This document shows, one piece after another, positions 1 through 10,922 of a DNA stretch of 64,000 bases (the first letter of the stretch is position 1; each line of letters begins with the position of its first letter). The notes under the pieces were generated by a model. It had not been told where the DNA came from and searched no databases. It was given only the letters and a program-made list of their open reading frames with translations. The translations under genes were made by a program, and so were the position numbers. The DNA comes from Malus domestica (lineage: Eukaryota; Streptophyta; Magnoliopsida; Rosales; Rosaceae). Location: contig NC_091665.1 of the NCBI RefSeq assembly GCF_042453785.1, positions 30,405,001 to 30,469,000 of the forward strand, in the 5' to 3' direction.

Positions 1-1654
1 TGCAGAAAACCCATGTTCTCTTCCAGTTTCTTCCGAGGAAAAACCACCAAGTAAGATTTTTTCCACTCTACTTTGAGCTTAATTAAACTGCTTTCATATG
101 CTAATTTGTAGTTTATTTTTTGTTTGTGAAAGATTGGTATTTTGATTCTTGGTGCACTGATTTTCAAGAGACTTGTGTGCTTTGAGGATTCTGATTATTT
201 TCGTTCTTGTTTATTTCTTACTCTTCAGCTGCAGGTCCAGAGCTACTGGTAGAGAGGCCATTACTTGTGGAGGAACCGAGCCAAGTGCTGCAAAGGCCGC
301 AACTTGAGGCGATAGGTAAGGATTTATATAACTAGCTTGGAAATGCATTAGAGTTTCTTTACTCATTTACATAAGATGTGCTATTGGGATTGCTGGAAAT
401 TGCAATCTATGGGTATGTAATTAGGGAGGGGAGTGATGACTAGAAAGTGGGATGGCGGTGAGAACGATGAACATTGAAATAGGAGGATTAACCCTTCACC
501 TTTTTGGAGAAGTTGATTTGCTTGTGGTGCATACTAGGACCCAGGTTCCGACTTGCAAAATTTAATTCAAACTACTTTTTTCTAAAGGTGAATTAGGAGA
601 ATGAACGACGTTGGTTTGAAGCCAAATCCAGAATAGAAGGTTGTTTTATCGGTATAGACCAATAAGAGGATAAACAACCTGCAAGAGGGTTTCTACAACT
701 AGGTTGGGCATAAGAGAAGACAAGGTTTATGGTCTTTATGCTGAATGAGTTCATGGTGTTACTGTATCTGGTAAACACTTTTCTGTTTCTTTCCATCATT
801 CTGCAATTGCCTTTCTCTCGCAATCTCTAGAAGGCTCGTTTTACAGGCATTTGAGGAATTTGTCTATGTGTTGACTTGTGATGGTTCTCTTTAGTGAATC
901 CATCAGCTTGGTAGTTTTGTTTAATTTAGTGTAGACTAATCGGTTATAAGTGGCCAGGGCACCATTTTAATGTTCTGCAGTTAACTCTGCATCAGAGTTG
1001 TCCTACATGATTTGGCTCCAGAAACCCGTCGTGCATCTGCTTGTTTTTCCGCTTAAGAACTCTGGTTGAAGGATTGATTATATATGTATGAAGAAATTGT
1101 TGAGTTTGGCAACTAGTATGAAAATTTTATTGTTAAATCCTCGGCTGATGAGAATGCTCACCCTTTTATCAGGCCCTCACTTTGTTTTTTATCGCAGCTT
1201 CTTCCGGTGAAATTTGCAGTGCTTTGAAAGATGAGAACCTTCAGAAACTTATCTTGAGTATAGATTGTTCACCAGATGCAGAGAAGGTGAGTAGTGACAT
1301 TTACTTCAATCGAGACCAAAGTCTTTTCGTTATCAAATATTTTTTATGTAGACGTGATACTCGTTCTGAAATCAAACCGTCCCTGACTAAAATGGAGAAC
1401 ACTGTTTGCTAATTGTGCAATCAGGAACTTGAGAAAGCTATGGGCGTGGACGTGTTTCGCGTATTTACCGACAAGGTGATTCCCTCTATTACTGCTACAA
1501 AATAATATTCTTCTCTTGTTGTACTTTTGTGAATTGTATTGGGTGGCTATACGACCATCAACATTTCACATGAATAACCTTTTGTTTGGATTTCTGTCGC
1601 CAGATCCTATCTACCATCGAGACGTCTTCGTCTTCAGCAAATGCAAACTCATGA
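1..1654 (+). CDS. HIT-type zinc-finger protein, C-terminal part (ZNHIT3-like)
   Basis: This is the 3' part of a plus-strand gene that begins before the window. Exons are placed at 1-50, 229-315, 1198-1286, 1425-1475 and 1604-1654, with GT/AG ends and matching phases; the stop is TGA at 1652-1654. The readable protein has the segments PCSLPVSSEEKPP, LQRPQLEAIASS, LQKLILSID and ELEKAMGVDVFRVFTDKIL, an arrangement I know from the tail of plant HIT zinc-finger proteins of the ZNHIT3 type. The zinc finger itself would lie upstream and is not visible. Family members work in box C/D snoRNP assembly; that role is inferred from the family. Exon 2 could start at 229 or at 235 (CAGCTGCAG), a six-base choice that keeps the frame. 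The gene converges on the PIF1-like gene. Confidence 0.72.
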
Positions 1655-2030
1655 AAATATTATGCTGCCATCTTGATCTTCTTCCTCTAGTTTCATGCCC
1701 TTCGTTGGCCGAAGAATTTTGTAATCGGGTTCAAAGTTGAAACCATGGAAAGATTAACGTGCAATCGCCAATGTAAGTTGAAGAAAAACACTTCTACATA
1801 TAAACAAGTTTTAGTCAGAGTATAAATCTCTCTCCGAGTTTATATGTTTGGCGATCAATCCTCCTGTTTGTAGAAAACTACAACGAATACAGTCCCGAGA
1901 TGCTTGTTTTGTATATGTGATTTTATCTGCCCTCATCTTTTGCTGATCAAGCATATGTCAATGTCTGATGACTTTGTCGGGGGAATCCCGCATACAACCA
2001 CCAAGATAGGGAAAGGGATCCTCTCCGGAT

Positions 2031-2215
2031 CCCTTCCACCTGAGCCTCCTGACCAACAAATCCGGACCCTTAAATTTGATAACTGCTAAAGTTCCCTTCC
2101 ACCTGAGCCTCCTGACCAACAAATTTGGACCCTTGAAATTTGATCCCATGGCTAAAAACAAGAGGCTCCTTTAAAAGTTATAATAACTTTAACCATTTGA
2201 TCAAATTACATGAAT
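2031..2215. repeat. truncated fold-back MITE (family A) with internal duplication
   Basis: A 50-base stretch beginning CCCTTCCACCTGAGCC at 2031-2080 is repeated at 2094-2144 with few changes (period 63). The sequence after it, with AAAAGTTATAATAA and GATCAAATT, matches the inside of the complete element at 10729-10922 and, reversed, the one at 60363-60555. The element lies just past the HIT gene's stop, probably in or beyond its 3' UTR. Confidence 0.6.
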
Positions 2216-3034
2216 GCAGAAAACGATACCGAAGGATCTATCACCATCTTCTTCCATATCTTTCAGAATGGACTGCCTCGTGTCATGTTCCAAGAATGTT
2301 TGGCCAAAGAGAAATTGTCTAAGAATCCAACAACTAAGAGTTTTGGATCATGACACGAGCCGGTTCATTCTAGGATTTTCCGTCAGAACCCATCAACTCT
2401 GTGACCTCACTAATTAATAAACTTGATGACACTCTTTACAGTTTTACAGTTCCGACGGCGACAAAATCGGAAACTTGTAAAATATATTACAATTGGGGTT
2501 GTAATAGTTACAGGTTAGCTTTTGGTTAAATGGCAGTTTAGGCAGAAAAAGAAAAGAGAAGAGAAAATAAAAGCTACTCTCAGAGCTTTAGACTACAAAA
2601 CTTAGCAGGCATTGAACCTTCCGTTATCCATCTACTCTCAACTTCAACCTATAACCTTAACCTGCAATGCACAAAAAGTTACAGCGCCGGTTATTACCAA
2701 CTTCCAAACGAATTTGTTTATTATACGAGATATACGACAAAGTTCTGCCCTAGTCTTTATAGTTCCAATCGTCACGATCAAAATTGTTACTATTTAAGGA
2801 CAATGACTTCAATCCGTCAAATCCAATTTTACAGAATCGTCAATGGGGAAGCATGTGTGTGGCACTTTTAACGCTTCCAAGAAGACTGGTTTACCCTAAA
2901 TATGTCACTAATGTGCAAATTTTGTCGAAGAATTTGACCCAAATAAGCTATTGTCCTTATAGTGCAACAATTAGTAAACCTATAGACCTATATTGGGACA
3001 ACTTAAGCTATACAACAATCTAGTGGAATGTCAC
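2216..3034. other. convergent intergenic stretch
   Basis: AT-rich sequence between two convergent genes. It should contain the 3' UTR of the minus-strand PIF1-like gene and perhaps a last small exon of it. I see no convincing coding sequence on either strand. Confidence 0.5.
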
Positions 3035-6000
3035 CTAAAATCCTGATTTGGACCAAATAGAATAAAAGGTTAACAGACATTCACCTGGTTGATGGTTTTC
3101 ATGAGTTTCAGGTCCCCTACTGGAACTCGGCTTGCCAGTAGTTGGCTGGGGCATTGCTTGGTTCTGTAAAAGGAGACGAACGAATAAACATTACAGGTAT
3201 TTTTATGTGAAGACAAGTTTGTGATTGAGATTTCGTATTCGAAGCAACCATACGTGCTGCAGTGGCAACTGCATCTGTTGGGGACTGAAAAACTGCTGGT
3301 AAGGATCTGCAAAATTTGGCATGTGTGATTGGTTTGGATTTTGTGCCCTGAGCGAGTTTATCATTTGATCTGTCTTGTTGACTGCTGGAACTCCGGTAGG
3401 ATCACTTGCAGGAATAGGCTGCATGTGAAATGGTGGTATAGGGAACCTAGGTCCCATAAGTGCAGCTGCTGTTGGCATGGGTGAACCGGCCATTACATTT
3501 GGAAATGGCATCATAGGGTGACTGATGCCGGCCATTTCCATTCCCATGCCCATGCCCATTCCAATTCCCATCCCCATGGGCACGGACATCATCTGCTGAA
3601 CTCCAGGAAACATCATAGGGATCATGCCGTATCCCATGGACATCATCTGCAGAGATCGGTTACAATCTAATTTTGACATAAACAATGCACAAACATTTAC
3701 AAATAATGTTGTTCTCTGGCCTTCCCTAATTCTTATTTTCTAAGAAAGTTCACCGTTTTGTTGACAAAAGATTGATGTTCTGTTAATTTGTCACTGTTTT
3801 AATCTTCTTCTCTTTTCGTTAAAGATTCGACTGGTATAATAACTTGACTAAAAAAAGAAATCATTTTCCAAGGACGTATATATCCAATTTCCCTGAATTT
3901 TGCTTGAGATTTCTTCCACCGTAAAAGTATGATAAGACATATATAGCATTTGGAAACGAGCATACCTGTACTTGTAACTGGAGAGATTTCAAGTACTCAA
4001 TTGCTTCATCCAGCATTGATGCTTTGTCCGACTGGTCATACAGAATAAAAATGATTAAATAAAACATACTTATTAAAAATTCTTTCAAAATTCCAGTGAC
4101 AGATTGTATTAGTGACAAACTTTGTTGCACCGAGGTATTAGTTCTTGTAAAGCCTTCATCTTTTCATTTATTCTATCTCGACGTCTCTGCACAGAGTTCT
4201 ACATTTAGCCCCATTTCGAAGAAAAATAACCGCACATGAAGAAGGAAATGAAAAACCAGTTTTGATCGTCAACAGATTTATAGTTAAGTAGAAGTACAGA
4301 CCCTCTCGGAGAGATTGTGGACCTCTGCAGCTCGCGATCTCTTTGTAGATGATGTCAATCCTCGGAGTTGTTTCTTTCCATTGGCAGATTCAAACTCAAC
4401 ATCCTTTTTAAACAAAGGAAAGAAAAAGAGCAATTATTTTCTAGAATCCAATATTAAATAACATAAAGGATATTAAAAACACAGGTATAAATTGCAAGTA
4501 TAGGAACTATCATCGTCTTGATGGACTCTAACGCTCAAAGCTACAAACATGAACGCCCCCGCCAATCCCACCAGCTGAATTATGCATGGCATTGTAGCGC
4601 AAGAACATCAACTCTAGAGTCTAGACCAAATCAACAAAGATAATCCAAAACTAAAAATTCAAACTTTCCATCAAACCATCGCTAAATTTCCATATCGGTA
4701 TTGGCTAACAATTAACAAGAGATCAACAAACCTAAACAACCAATTATCATCTGACTCTAATATCTGTCAATGCCTATACTCCCAAGTTATGCCCTTTTAC
4801 CAGCAACTTTCCTCAATCACTAATTTGGTGGCTACTCAATAAAATACTTGTTGCAGAAATATCAATAACCCGTTGGTTTCACGTACCAAAAATATTTTCT
4901 ATATTAATTCAGGAAGTAACTCAAATTTTACATCTACTAAAGTGATTTGCGCACATTATTTTTCACTATTAATTCAGGAAGTAACAAAAGTGATTTGCGC
5001 ACACTATTTTTCACTATGTGCACCAAATAAAGGTGTGCATTAGGGAAAAATGAATGTTAATACAAGTCTCGTGAAAAGTGTCGAGCAAGCCTAGGATGAA
5101 TAATAAATCATTAGTCCAAAACAAATAAATCAATCACTTTCCATGTATTACACACCATTATTTTCTTCAAATAAATCAGTTTAGTTGGTAATTTATGCAG
5201 AACATTTTTTCATACTACGTAACATTAAATCCTACAAATCTTGGATGATTTGAATTGATTATTATTACTTTTATCGCGATTCCGTAAATCTAATCATCCA
5301 TGCTCGTTGCACCACGTACAGTAGGAGAGATTTTTCAGTGTAACCGGTATACAAGATGGTACACCACGTGTCACTAAACAAACGGTGGGATATGTGTGCT
5401 AAAAAGTTAATAACTTAAAAAATACAATTTCTCATATTTCATATTAAAACACATAGTGTACTACTTGTGTTCCAATCATAATTAAAAATTTCTCGTGTAG
5501 TGGAACCTATTTATACACCGCAAGTAGGATTTCACTGACACGTGCACATCATCTAGCGAACATCTCTCATTCCCTCATTCTCTCATTCAATTTATTGTCA
5601 GAAAAGTTAGATCCCTCCTACTGAATGCCACGTGTAGGGCGTACAACTGCACACTCTAGCCTTTTCATAGGGTTATAACCTAGGGAGGAGAGAGGCAGCA
5701 GGGAGGGTGCGTAGTGCGAAAGCCTACCTACGTCACCACCCCTCCCTGCGCAAGTTAGCCGAGATACCCAGGCAACAAAACACACTGGGAAAGAGAACAA
5801 TGGATTTACTATTCAGTTTGTATTTTCTGAAAACTAAAATTAAATTTAATTAAATTTCACATTTTTACGAAAATGTTGCCGTTACCAAGTAACCAGCAAT
5901 TGAACGCATGTATTTACTAAAATTTTAAAAATAAAACTTATAACGAGTGAAATAAAATAGTCACTGAATTTTTTTTTTTTAATGATTATCAAACGATTTT

Positions 6001-7245
6001 TCGTTATTGAGGATATTTTTTATATCTTTAACGATTATTTCTGAAAACTAGGCCCTTAGCCGCCATTTCTGAAAACTATTTCGTTATTAAAGTTGATTTC
6101 ATATGAAAAAATAACAAAAAGATTAGTAAAATTATTTTGTGTTTAATTGATGATATTTCTCATCACATTATTTTGTGTTGGTGACAGAAGTAATTTGGTT
6201 TTGTATTTTTTTAGGTTGAGAAAATAGGTGTTGTTAGTAGGTATATTAGAAGTTTAGATTAGTAAAAACAAAATTGTGCTGACTCACCCTGCTTTGAAAC
6301 TCAGCGTCGTCGTCGGCGGCGGCGGCTTCTCTCCCTTTCCTCTTCCGGTTATCGGCAGTCAGCGGCGGCTTGGGAGCCGAATCCGGCTCGGCGCTCGCAC
6401 TGGAGCCTCCTGGAGACGACGTCAGCGACATCTCACACGTGGTCAATTCATTTCCAGGAAACGACGTCGCAGCGGTCGCAGCGGTTGCAGCGGTTAACGA
6501 CGTCGCTCCATTAGCCAAGCCGCCACCAGCGCCGTCGGGCCTAGAATCCAAAGCCCTAGAGCATGAGCCCACCAGCGGAGTGTCGCTGGAACCCACCACC
6601 GTCGTCGTCTCCCTTACCACGCTCTTCTTCGAGCTCGACGGCGCCGTTTCCGAAATCATAGGCCTGTTGCTGCTGGCGTCGTTGTTGTTGGTCGTGTCGG
6701 ACTGCAGGAAGTTCTGGAGCTCGGTCCTCCTCGGCCGGTGGATCGGCGGCCTCGAAGCTGGCGCCGGCCCCGAAACCTGGGGCGTCCGGTGCTCGGAGGT
6801 GGTCGAATCGGGATAGAGGAGGCCGGCGGAGAAGGGCTCGTCGACGAGCGGGTACTGAAGCCACGAGGCCATTTCATCTTCTTGAATAAACAGGTGCGGG
6901 TTCTGAGCCGGCAGTTGGGGTTGGGGTTGGGGGGCCGGTCTGGTGATGCCACCCCCGTCGTCGGGCAATACGACGTCGTATTTGGACTGGTGCGATCTTT
7001 TACTATTGACTGAAGACCTCTGGTTCTGGCTCTGCATCACGACTTGGCCGTCCTGCCATAGCAGCTCCATGATATCGTCTTCCGGCCTGCAGTCGAATTT
7101 GAGCTAAACGAACCGAACCGAACCAAATCGGATTAATCAAGTGGGGAAAGACTTACATGGTTGATTTTCTGGGTCGGTTCAGAGCAGAGGTGGTGGGAAG
7201 TAAGTACTCGTAGTCCATTTCGAAATCGGGGACGCGCCGATTCAT
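3035..7245 (-). CDS. PIF1: phytochrome-interacting bHLH transcription factor, PIF1/PIL5-like
   Basis: Coding exons, in gene order, are 7157-7245, 6288-7086, 4302-4403, 4121-4186, 3966-4031, 3254-3646 and 3035-3163, giving about 547 residues. The start MNRRVPDFEMDYEYL resembles the PIF1 N-terminus. It is followed by the phytochrome B binding (APB) motif ELLWQDGQVV near residues 37-46, with the key Gly and Gln present. The bHLH runs from about residue 317: KRSRAAEVHNLSERRRRDR has the His-Glu-Arg set (325, 329, 333) expected for G-box binding. It continues through INEKMKALQELIP and a 66-base exon encoding SDKASMLDEAIEYLKSLQLQ. A Met/Gly/Pro-rich tail follows. PIF proteins repress light responses and seed germination in the nucleus and are degraded after phytochrome binding; this is family knowledge. 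The 3' end is uncertain: I read through to TAG at 3035, but a splice at the GGTGAA after HENHQP is possible. Intron 6287-4404 is unusually long. Confidence 0.9.
4901..5017. repeat. short tandem duplication in the long PIF1 intron
   Basis: ATTAATTCAGGAAGTAAC occurs at 4903-4920 and 4968-4985, each followed by AAAGTGATTTGCGCACA and TATTTTTCACTA. The second unit lacks about 17 bases found in the first. It is a local duplication inside intron 4404-6287. Confidence 0.75.
5365..5634. promoter_or_regulatory. three G-box cores in the PIF1 intron
   Basis: CACGTG occurs at 5365-5370 (CCACGTGTCA), 5539-5544 (GACACGTGCA) and 5629-5634 (GCCACGTGTA), all inside intron 4404-6287. CACGTG is the preferred PIF binding core. 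Whether these are bound is inference; the rest of the intron is AT-rich non-coding sequence. Confidence 0.45.
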
Positions 7246-7268
7246 CTTTTGTTCCGAAATCCACTCAT
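7242..7268 (-). CDS. upstream ORF 2 in the PIF1 leader (8 codons)
   Basis: ATG at 7268-7266 reads MSGFRNKR and stops at TGA 7244-7242. That stop overlaps the PIF1 start codon at 7245-7243 as ATGA, so uORF 2 ends exactly where the main frame begins. The main ATG has A at -3 (better context) while uORF 2 has C at -3. The arrangement would suit termination-reinitiation or leaky scanning control. Confidence 0.6.
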   Translation of the reverse strand: MSGFRNKR

Positions 7269-7426
7269 TTGAGGCCTAATTGAAAAGAAAAAAAAAACCC
7301 AATCAGAAATTCATAATTTTGAATAAATCAAGAAATAGATTTTTTTTTGGGTTATCACTTACGGATGCAAATAATTGAAGGGAGTTGGATGAGGAGGTAC
7401 TTGTTCTGCAAGTTTGAACCGGCCAT
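7265..7426 (-). CDS. upstream ORF 1 in the PIF1 leader (spliced, 24 codons)
   Basis: This is the first ATG seen in the leader (7426-7424). It reads MAGSNLQNKYLLIQLPSIIC, then, after removal of the intron 7362-7276 (donor GTAAGT, acceptor CAATTAG), the residues I-R-L-K and a TGA at 7267-7265. The TGA shares two bases with the ATG of uORF 2 (ATGA). If the intron stays in, the same uORF ends three codons earlier inside the intron (CGT AAG TGA). The start context is weak at -3 (T) but has G at +4. Translation is inferred and not shown by the sequence. Confidence 0.6.
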
Positions 7427-7640
7427 GGAAGCAGAGGAGGTAGTTGCTCTCTGAGTCTCTGAGTCTCTGAATCTCTGACTGGTGGTGCAGAGCAAAAGAA
7501 CGGTACTTTAATTGGGTTTCCAAGAGAGGATAGCTTAAAGGTGGGTAATGGCGACGGGAAATTAATGGAGAGAAATCTCAAGCGAAAAACTGCTAGCGTT
7601 TGTTTGGGATGACAGAGATAGAGAGAGCGTGTGTGTATTT
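7363..7640 (-). promoter_or_regulatory. PIF1 5' UTR exon with TCTCTGAG repeats
   Basis: The leader exon ends at the GTAAGT donor at 7362-7361. Its upstream limit is a guess, since no transcription start can be read. On the plus strand 7446-7475 has about three copies of an eight-base TCTCTGAG unit, an unstable tract. No ATG occurs between 7427 and about 7740 on the gene strand, so uORF 1 is the first start. Confidence 0.5.
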
Positions 7641-8014
7641 TCAGTGGATTTGCCTTTTGTGTTAATATGTTGTTGTGCGTCGGCAGATAAGTCTGTCTCT
7701 CCGAATAATACCAAATAATAGGAAGCAAAAGGACGAAATGAAGTTTTGACGCCATCGAAGGCAAACTGTGTGTCGTTCCCAAGTTTTATTTGTTTTTTCT
7801 TCTCTCTCATCATCTCGAGAAATTTTTCAGCATGTCAGAACTTTTTAAGATACATCAAGTGTCTAATACAATTAGTTAAAATTCTTTTTTCAAGTTTATA
7901 ACTAATTATTTTATGATACGATAAAATGTCGCTAGAAATTCCAACCCAATTGAAAGGAAAATAGTATCTCGCACAACAAGATAACATATTCTCAAATAAC
8001 AAAACATAGGCAAA
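7641..8014. other. PIF1 upstream region
   Basis: Expected promoter of the minus-strand PIF1-like gene. It has a GA/GT-rich patch near 7615-7635 and otherwise AT-rich sequence. I could not place a TATA box or transcription start with confidence. Confidence 0.4.
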
Positions 8015-8164
8015 TTACGACACATCTTTGAACAAAATATCCCTAAGCAAATCAAGAGGTTTTTCAAACCACACAAACTCTTGATTACTACCAATTCCCA
8101 CTCGAGCAAGGTGATGTGCTGCCGAGTTACTTTCCCGCTGAATATACTGAGCAATTTCACTATC
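8015..8164 (-). pseudogene. RNase H-like (RVT_3-type) C-terminal fragment
   Basis: On the minus strand the frame reads DSEIAQYIQRESNSAAHHLA, then RVGIGSNQEFVWFE and a TAA at 8017-8015. This is the end of the RNase H-like fold found in plant LINEs and in many stand-alone plant RNase H-like proteins. No upstream part with the catalytic Asp is visible, so it is a fragment. A separate remnant covering the other half of the domain lies at 44058-44193. Confidence 0.6.
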
Positions 8165-8468
8165 CTAGAACACTAAAAAATCTCTTCATAATCTCATATT
8201 ATATGTTTATGAGTAACTAAGCTCCACGTGTTAATGCCCCACTTAATTATCAACATCTTAAAACTCAAACTCAATCTCTCTCCATTTATTAGGTTTTACC
8301 ACTATCATGATGCATATTGTACTTGAAGTAGAAACAACTTACCAACAACTCTAGCCTCATTGCAACCTATTTCAAACTAATCCAATTAATATTTTCATGT
8401 GTATTAGTTTGGGTGGTGTTGTTCGCACATCCATTTGTACTTTTCATACAATTTTTGTTTATTTTTTG

Positions 8469-8623
8469 CGTAATGTTAGAAAGATTAAATTTTAAATTGA
8501 ATTTGCAAACTAAATAATGCGTAACTAATGTTAATTAACGCGTGATAATAATCCAAGTGTCAACAACCACATCATTTGGTTTACAAAATTTAGTTTAAAA
8601 TTTTGGTCTTCCTTGCATTACCC
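8469..8623. repeat. MITE with long inverted arms (family F)
   Basis: The left part (GCGTAATGTTAGAAAGATTA onward) and the inverse of the right part (GGTAATGCAAGGAAGACC onward) are near inverted repeats of about 50 bases. A second copy lies at 59646-59774. No clear target duplication was found. Confidence 0.5.
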
Positions 8624-9694
8624 TTATTTTTTTTTTTCCTTTTGATCTTCTCTAATTCCTTATATCCGAGTAACAGAAATTGAAATGAGTGTAGAAAGTT
8701 AAAATGAGAATGTACTTTAGTTTTATGTTTATGAGTTCACTTGATTGGTGAAAAATATCATCAAGGTGGCGGTCTAGTTATAAGTAATTTCTCTCTTGTT
8801 GATCCCTCATTCAAAAGAATATTATTTGGGTAGTTATAGCTTTTCAATTGCAATTTGAGACAATATATAATAAATAAAGAAAGATTGTTAAAAATTGAAA
8901 TTGGAAGGTCAACAAAAATTAATACCATTGGCACTTGATGAGCTCGAGATAAAGACTACAAAAGATTGACAACAAGGTTTAAGTGGTCGTTTATAGCACT
9001 CAGCCTCTTTGTTGATAGTTAAACCAGACTATTGAGTGGACATATATAGTGCTCGGAACTGCTCTTTTTAGTTCTATTGGGCCAGTTTTATATGTCTAAT
9101 GCTTTGGTCTCTTTCTCCTTCTTTGGATCTTCTTTGGGCTTTCACTGGGCCTTCTCCAGGCCTGTAGTAATTTAGGGGTCTAAAACAACATCTCATTAAC
9201 AAGTCCCCATGCTCCTTGTTTAGAGGTTTCTTCTTGGGCATGGAGTTGTAACAGCCAGTCAACTCTAAAATAATACTTGGTTTATGAGCCTTGACAAGAA
9301 ATATATGTTTTCTTAAAGCGCTCTGGTTTTGCTTTCCTCTTTAGTGCTTGGATCTTTCTCACTCTATAGTGCTAGTAGGAATTCCATCAGGTACCCAACT
9401 CCTTGATAGAAGTAGAAGCGGTTGGGAGAACTGTGCATGTAGTATACGTGTCCTTTGTTGGTTGCTGGCTTAATCGAGGCATCTTTTTGTTAAAAGCATA
9501 ATAGACAGGTGTGACCGCGTGAGCTGCGAAGTTATTTCATGTCCTTTCTTTTTTTTTTTTAAATGAAATAAGTTGGTTTCCACCTATCATGACCTCGTCA
9601 TTTTACTGCTTCTTTTTGGATGGTCGAGATTGAGCACATGTGGCTATATTAACTTAGCCTTAAGGTAGTTTTTGGTTTTAACTTTGTCTCCTTA
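8624..9694. other. intergenic, no gene recognised
   Basis: AT-rich, then from about 9060 a more mixed stretch with GGGCC-type words (TTGGGCCAG, CTGGGCCTTC) that looks like an old retroelement LTR, though I could not find its ends or a partner copy. No protein domain could be read in any frame. Confidence 0.4.
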
Positions 9695-10623
9695 GAGCAA
9701 CTCCAGCGTAGGCTGGTGCTCGGGGGACGGGGGACGAAATAGGGCCAGATAGCCGGCCTTGAAGCTCCAGCGTGGGCAGTTCGAGGGAGAGTGAAGGCCC
9801 GAGCTCCAAGCCTGTGATGAATTGCCAGCCCGAGAGCCCGAGTGGATGGCAGAATGATGGCATTCTGAAGCAACTCCCCAAAACTAAATGTCTTCTTCTT
9901 CTTCATCCTCTTTTGCTGTTGCGTTTCGATGGAAGACGATAACGATGATGAATCACCAATTAAATCACTTGGCTTGCAGAAGACCGAGACCAGGACTGAG
10001 CTATGGGAGAGAGCAATGCGCAGCTTGTGCAAGTCGACGGCTTCAACGCCGCTGTCGTCAGCGTAATTGGGGAACTGGTGAGGTGAGAGGTTGTAGGCGG
10101 TGAAGAGGTCTCGGAGGTCGGATGGGTGTATGTGAGATGGGTTTATGGATATGAAAATTGGGACCATGACTTGTAAGGGAAATGGCGATTTGGACTTTGA
10201 TGGCGTTTTTATGGTTTTTTCCATCTGGGTTTTGCCTCTGCTGCTCACCCATTTCAACTCCATGCTCTTGATGGACATGGCGGCAACAGTCGTAGCCACC
10301 ACTGCACTGACCTCCATTCTCTTTCTCTCTACTTTTATTCTGCGTCGACAGTGGAAGATAATGGGTATACGTAATTGTCTTTTCGGGTAATGACACATCG
10401 CGTAAAGAGAACCATAAAAAATCTTATCCGAAATTATAAATAAAAAATTATTCTGTATTAATTATAAAAAAAAAAAAATATTTTATTGCCTATTGCCAGG
10501 GCTATTCAAGTGCAACGGTAAAGATGCAAAATGCAGTTACTATTCATTAAGGGCAGTTACTGTTCACAGGATGGATTGAATAGTGAATAGCCTGGGGGGA
10601 GGGCTTCCACGCTGAAGTTGCTC
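9695..10623. mobile_element. non-autonomous Harbinger-like element with captured gene fragment
   Basis: The ends are inverted repeats: GAGCAACTCCAGCGT at 9695 and, on the other strand, GAGCAACTTCAGCGT at 10623, 14 of 15 bases alike. Both ends are flanked by TTA (9692-9694 and 10624-10626), the target duplication usual for PIF/Harbinger elements. The 929-bp element has no transposase. Its interior carries a piece of a host gene (see the next entry) and is more GC-rich than its surroundings. Confidence 0.72.
9840..10240 (-). pseudogene. captured fragment of a GNAT acetyltransferase gene
   Basis: On the minus strand the frame contains FISINPSHIHPSDLRDLFTA, then LHKLRIALSHSSVLVSVFCK and later SFGELLQNAI. 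This is the pattern I know from the N-terminal part of plastid-type GCN5-related N-acetyltransferases of plants. The acetyl-CoA binding motif is absent; the frame stops resembling the family after GELLQNAI. It sits wholly inside the Harbinger-like element, so it is a transduplicated piece and not a gene. Assignment is from memory of the family. Confidence 0.55.
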
Positions 10624-10728
10624 TTAGTCAAACGCTACTTCTACTGTGCATTTTTCCACGACCAGAAATTGCGTCTATTGGTTTCAGTCTTTGTTCGTAT
10701 AGCTTTTTCAAGTTGGTTTTTCTTATGT

Positions 10729-10922
10729 AACCGGATCCCCTCTTGATCCAATAAAACTGCACCTGTTGAGCAGACGATCCGGACCGTTGAAATTTGATTC
10801 AACGGCTACAAACAAGAGGCCCTCTAAAAGTTATAATAATTATAACCATTAGATCAAATTTCAACAGTTCGGATCACCTATTCAGCAGACTCAATATATA
10901 TTGATCTGGAGGGGATCCGGTT
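10729..10922. repeat. fold-back MITE (family A), complete
   Basis: Terminal inverted repeats begin AACCGGATCCCCTC at both ends. The arms continue with looser pairing to GTTGAAATTTGAT on each side of a central AAAGTTATAATAATTATAAC. Relatives lie at 2031-2215 (truncated) and 60363-60555. Confidence 0.7.

Noticed and set aside
6370..6816. 148-codon plus-strand frame opposite the large PIF1 exon
   Set aside because: It is the antisense shadow of the GC-rich PIF1 exon 6288-7086; the minus-strand protein is clearly the real one.
7303..7782. 159-codon minus-strand frame upstream of PIF1
   Set aside because: It crosses the leader intron and reads a different frame from uORF 1; it looks like UTR and intron sequence read through.
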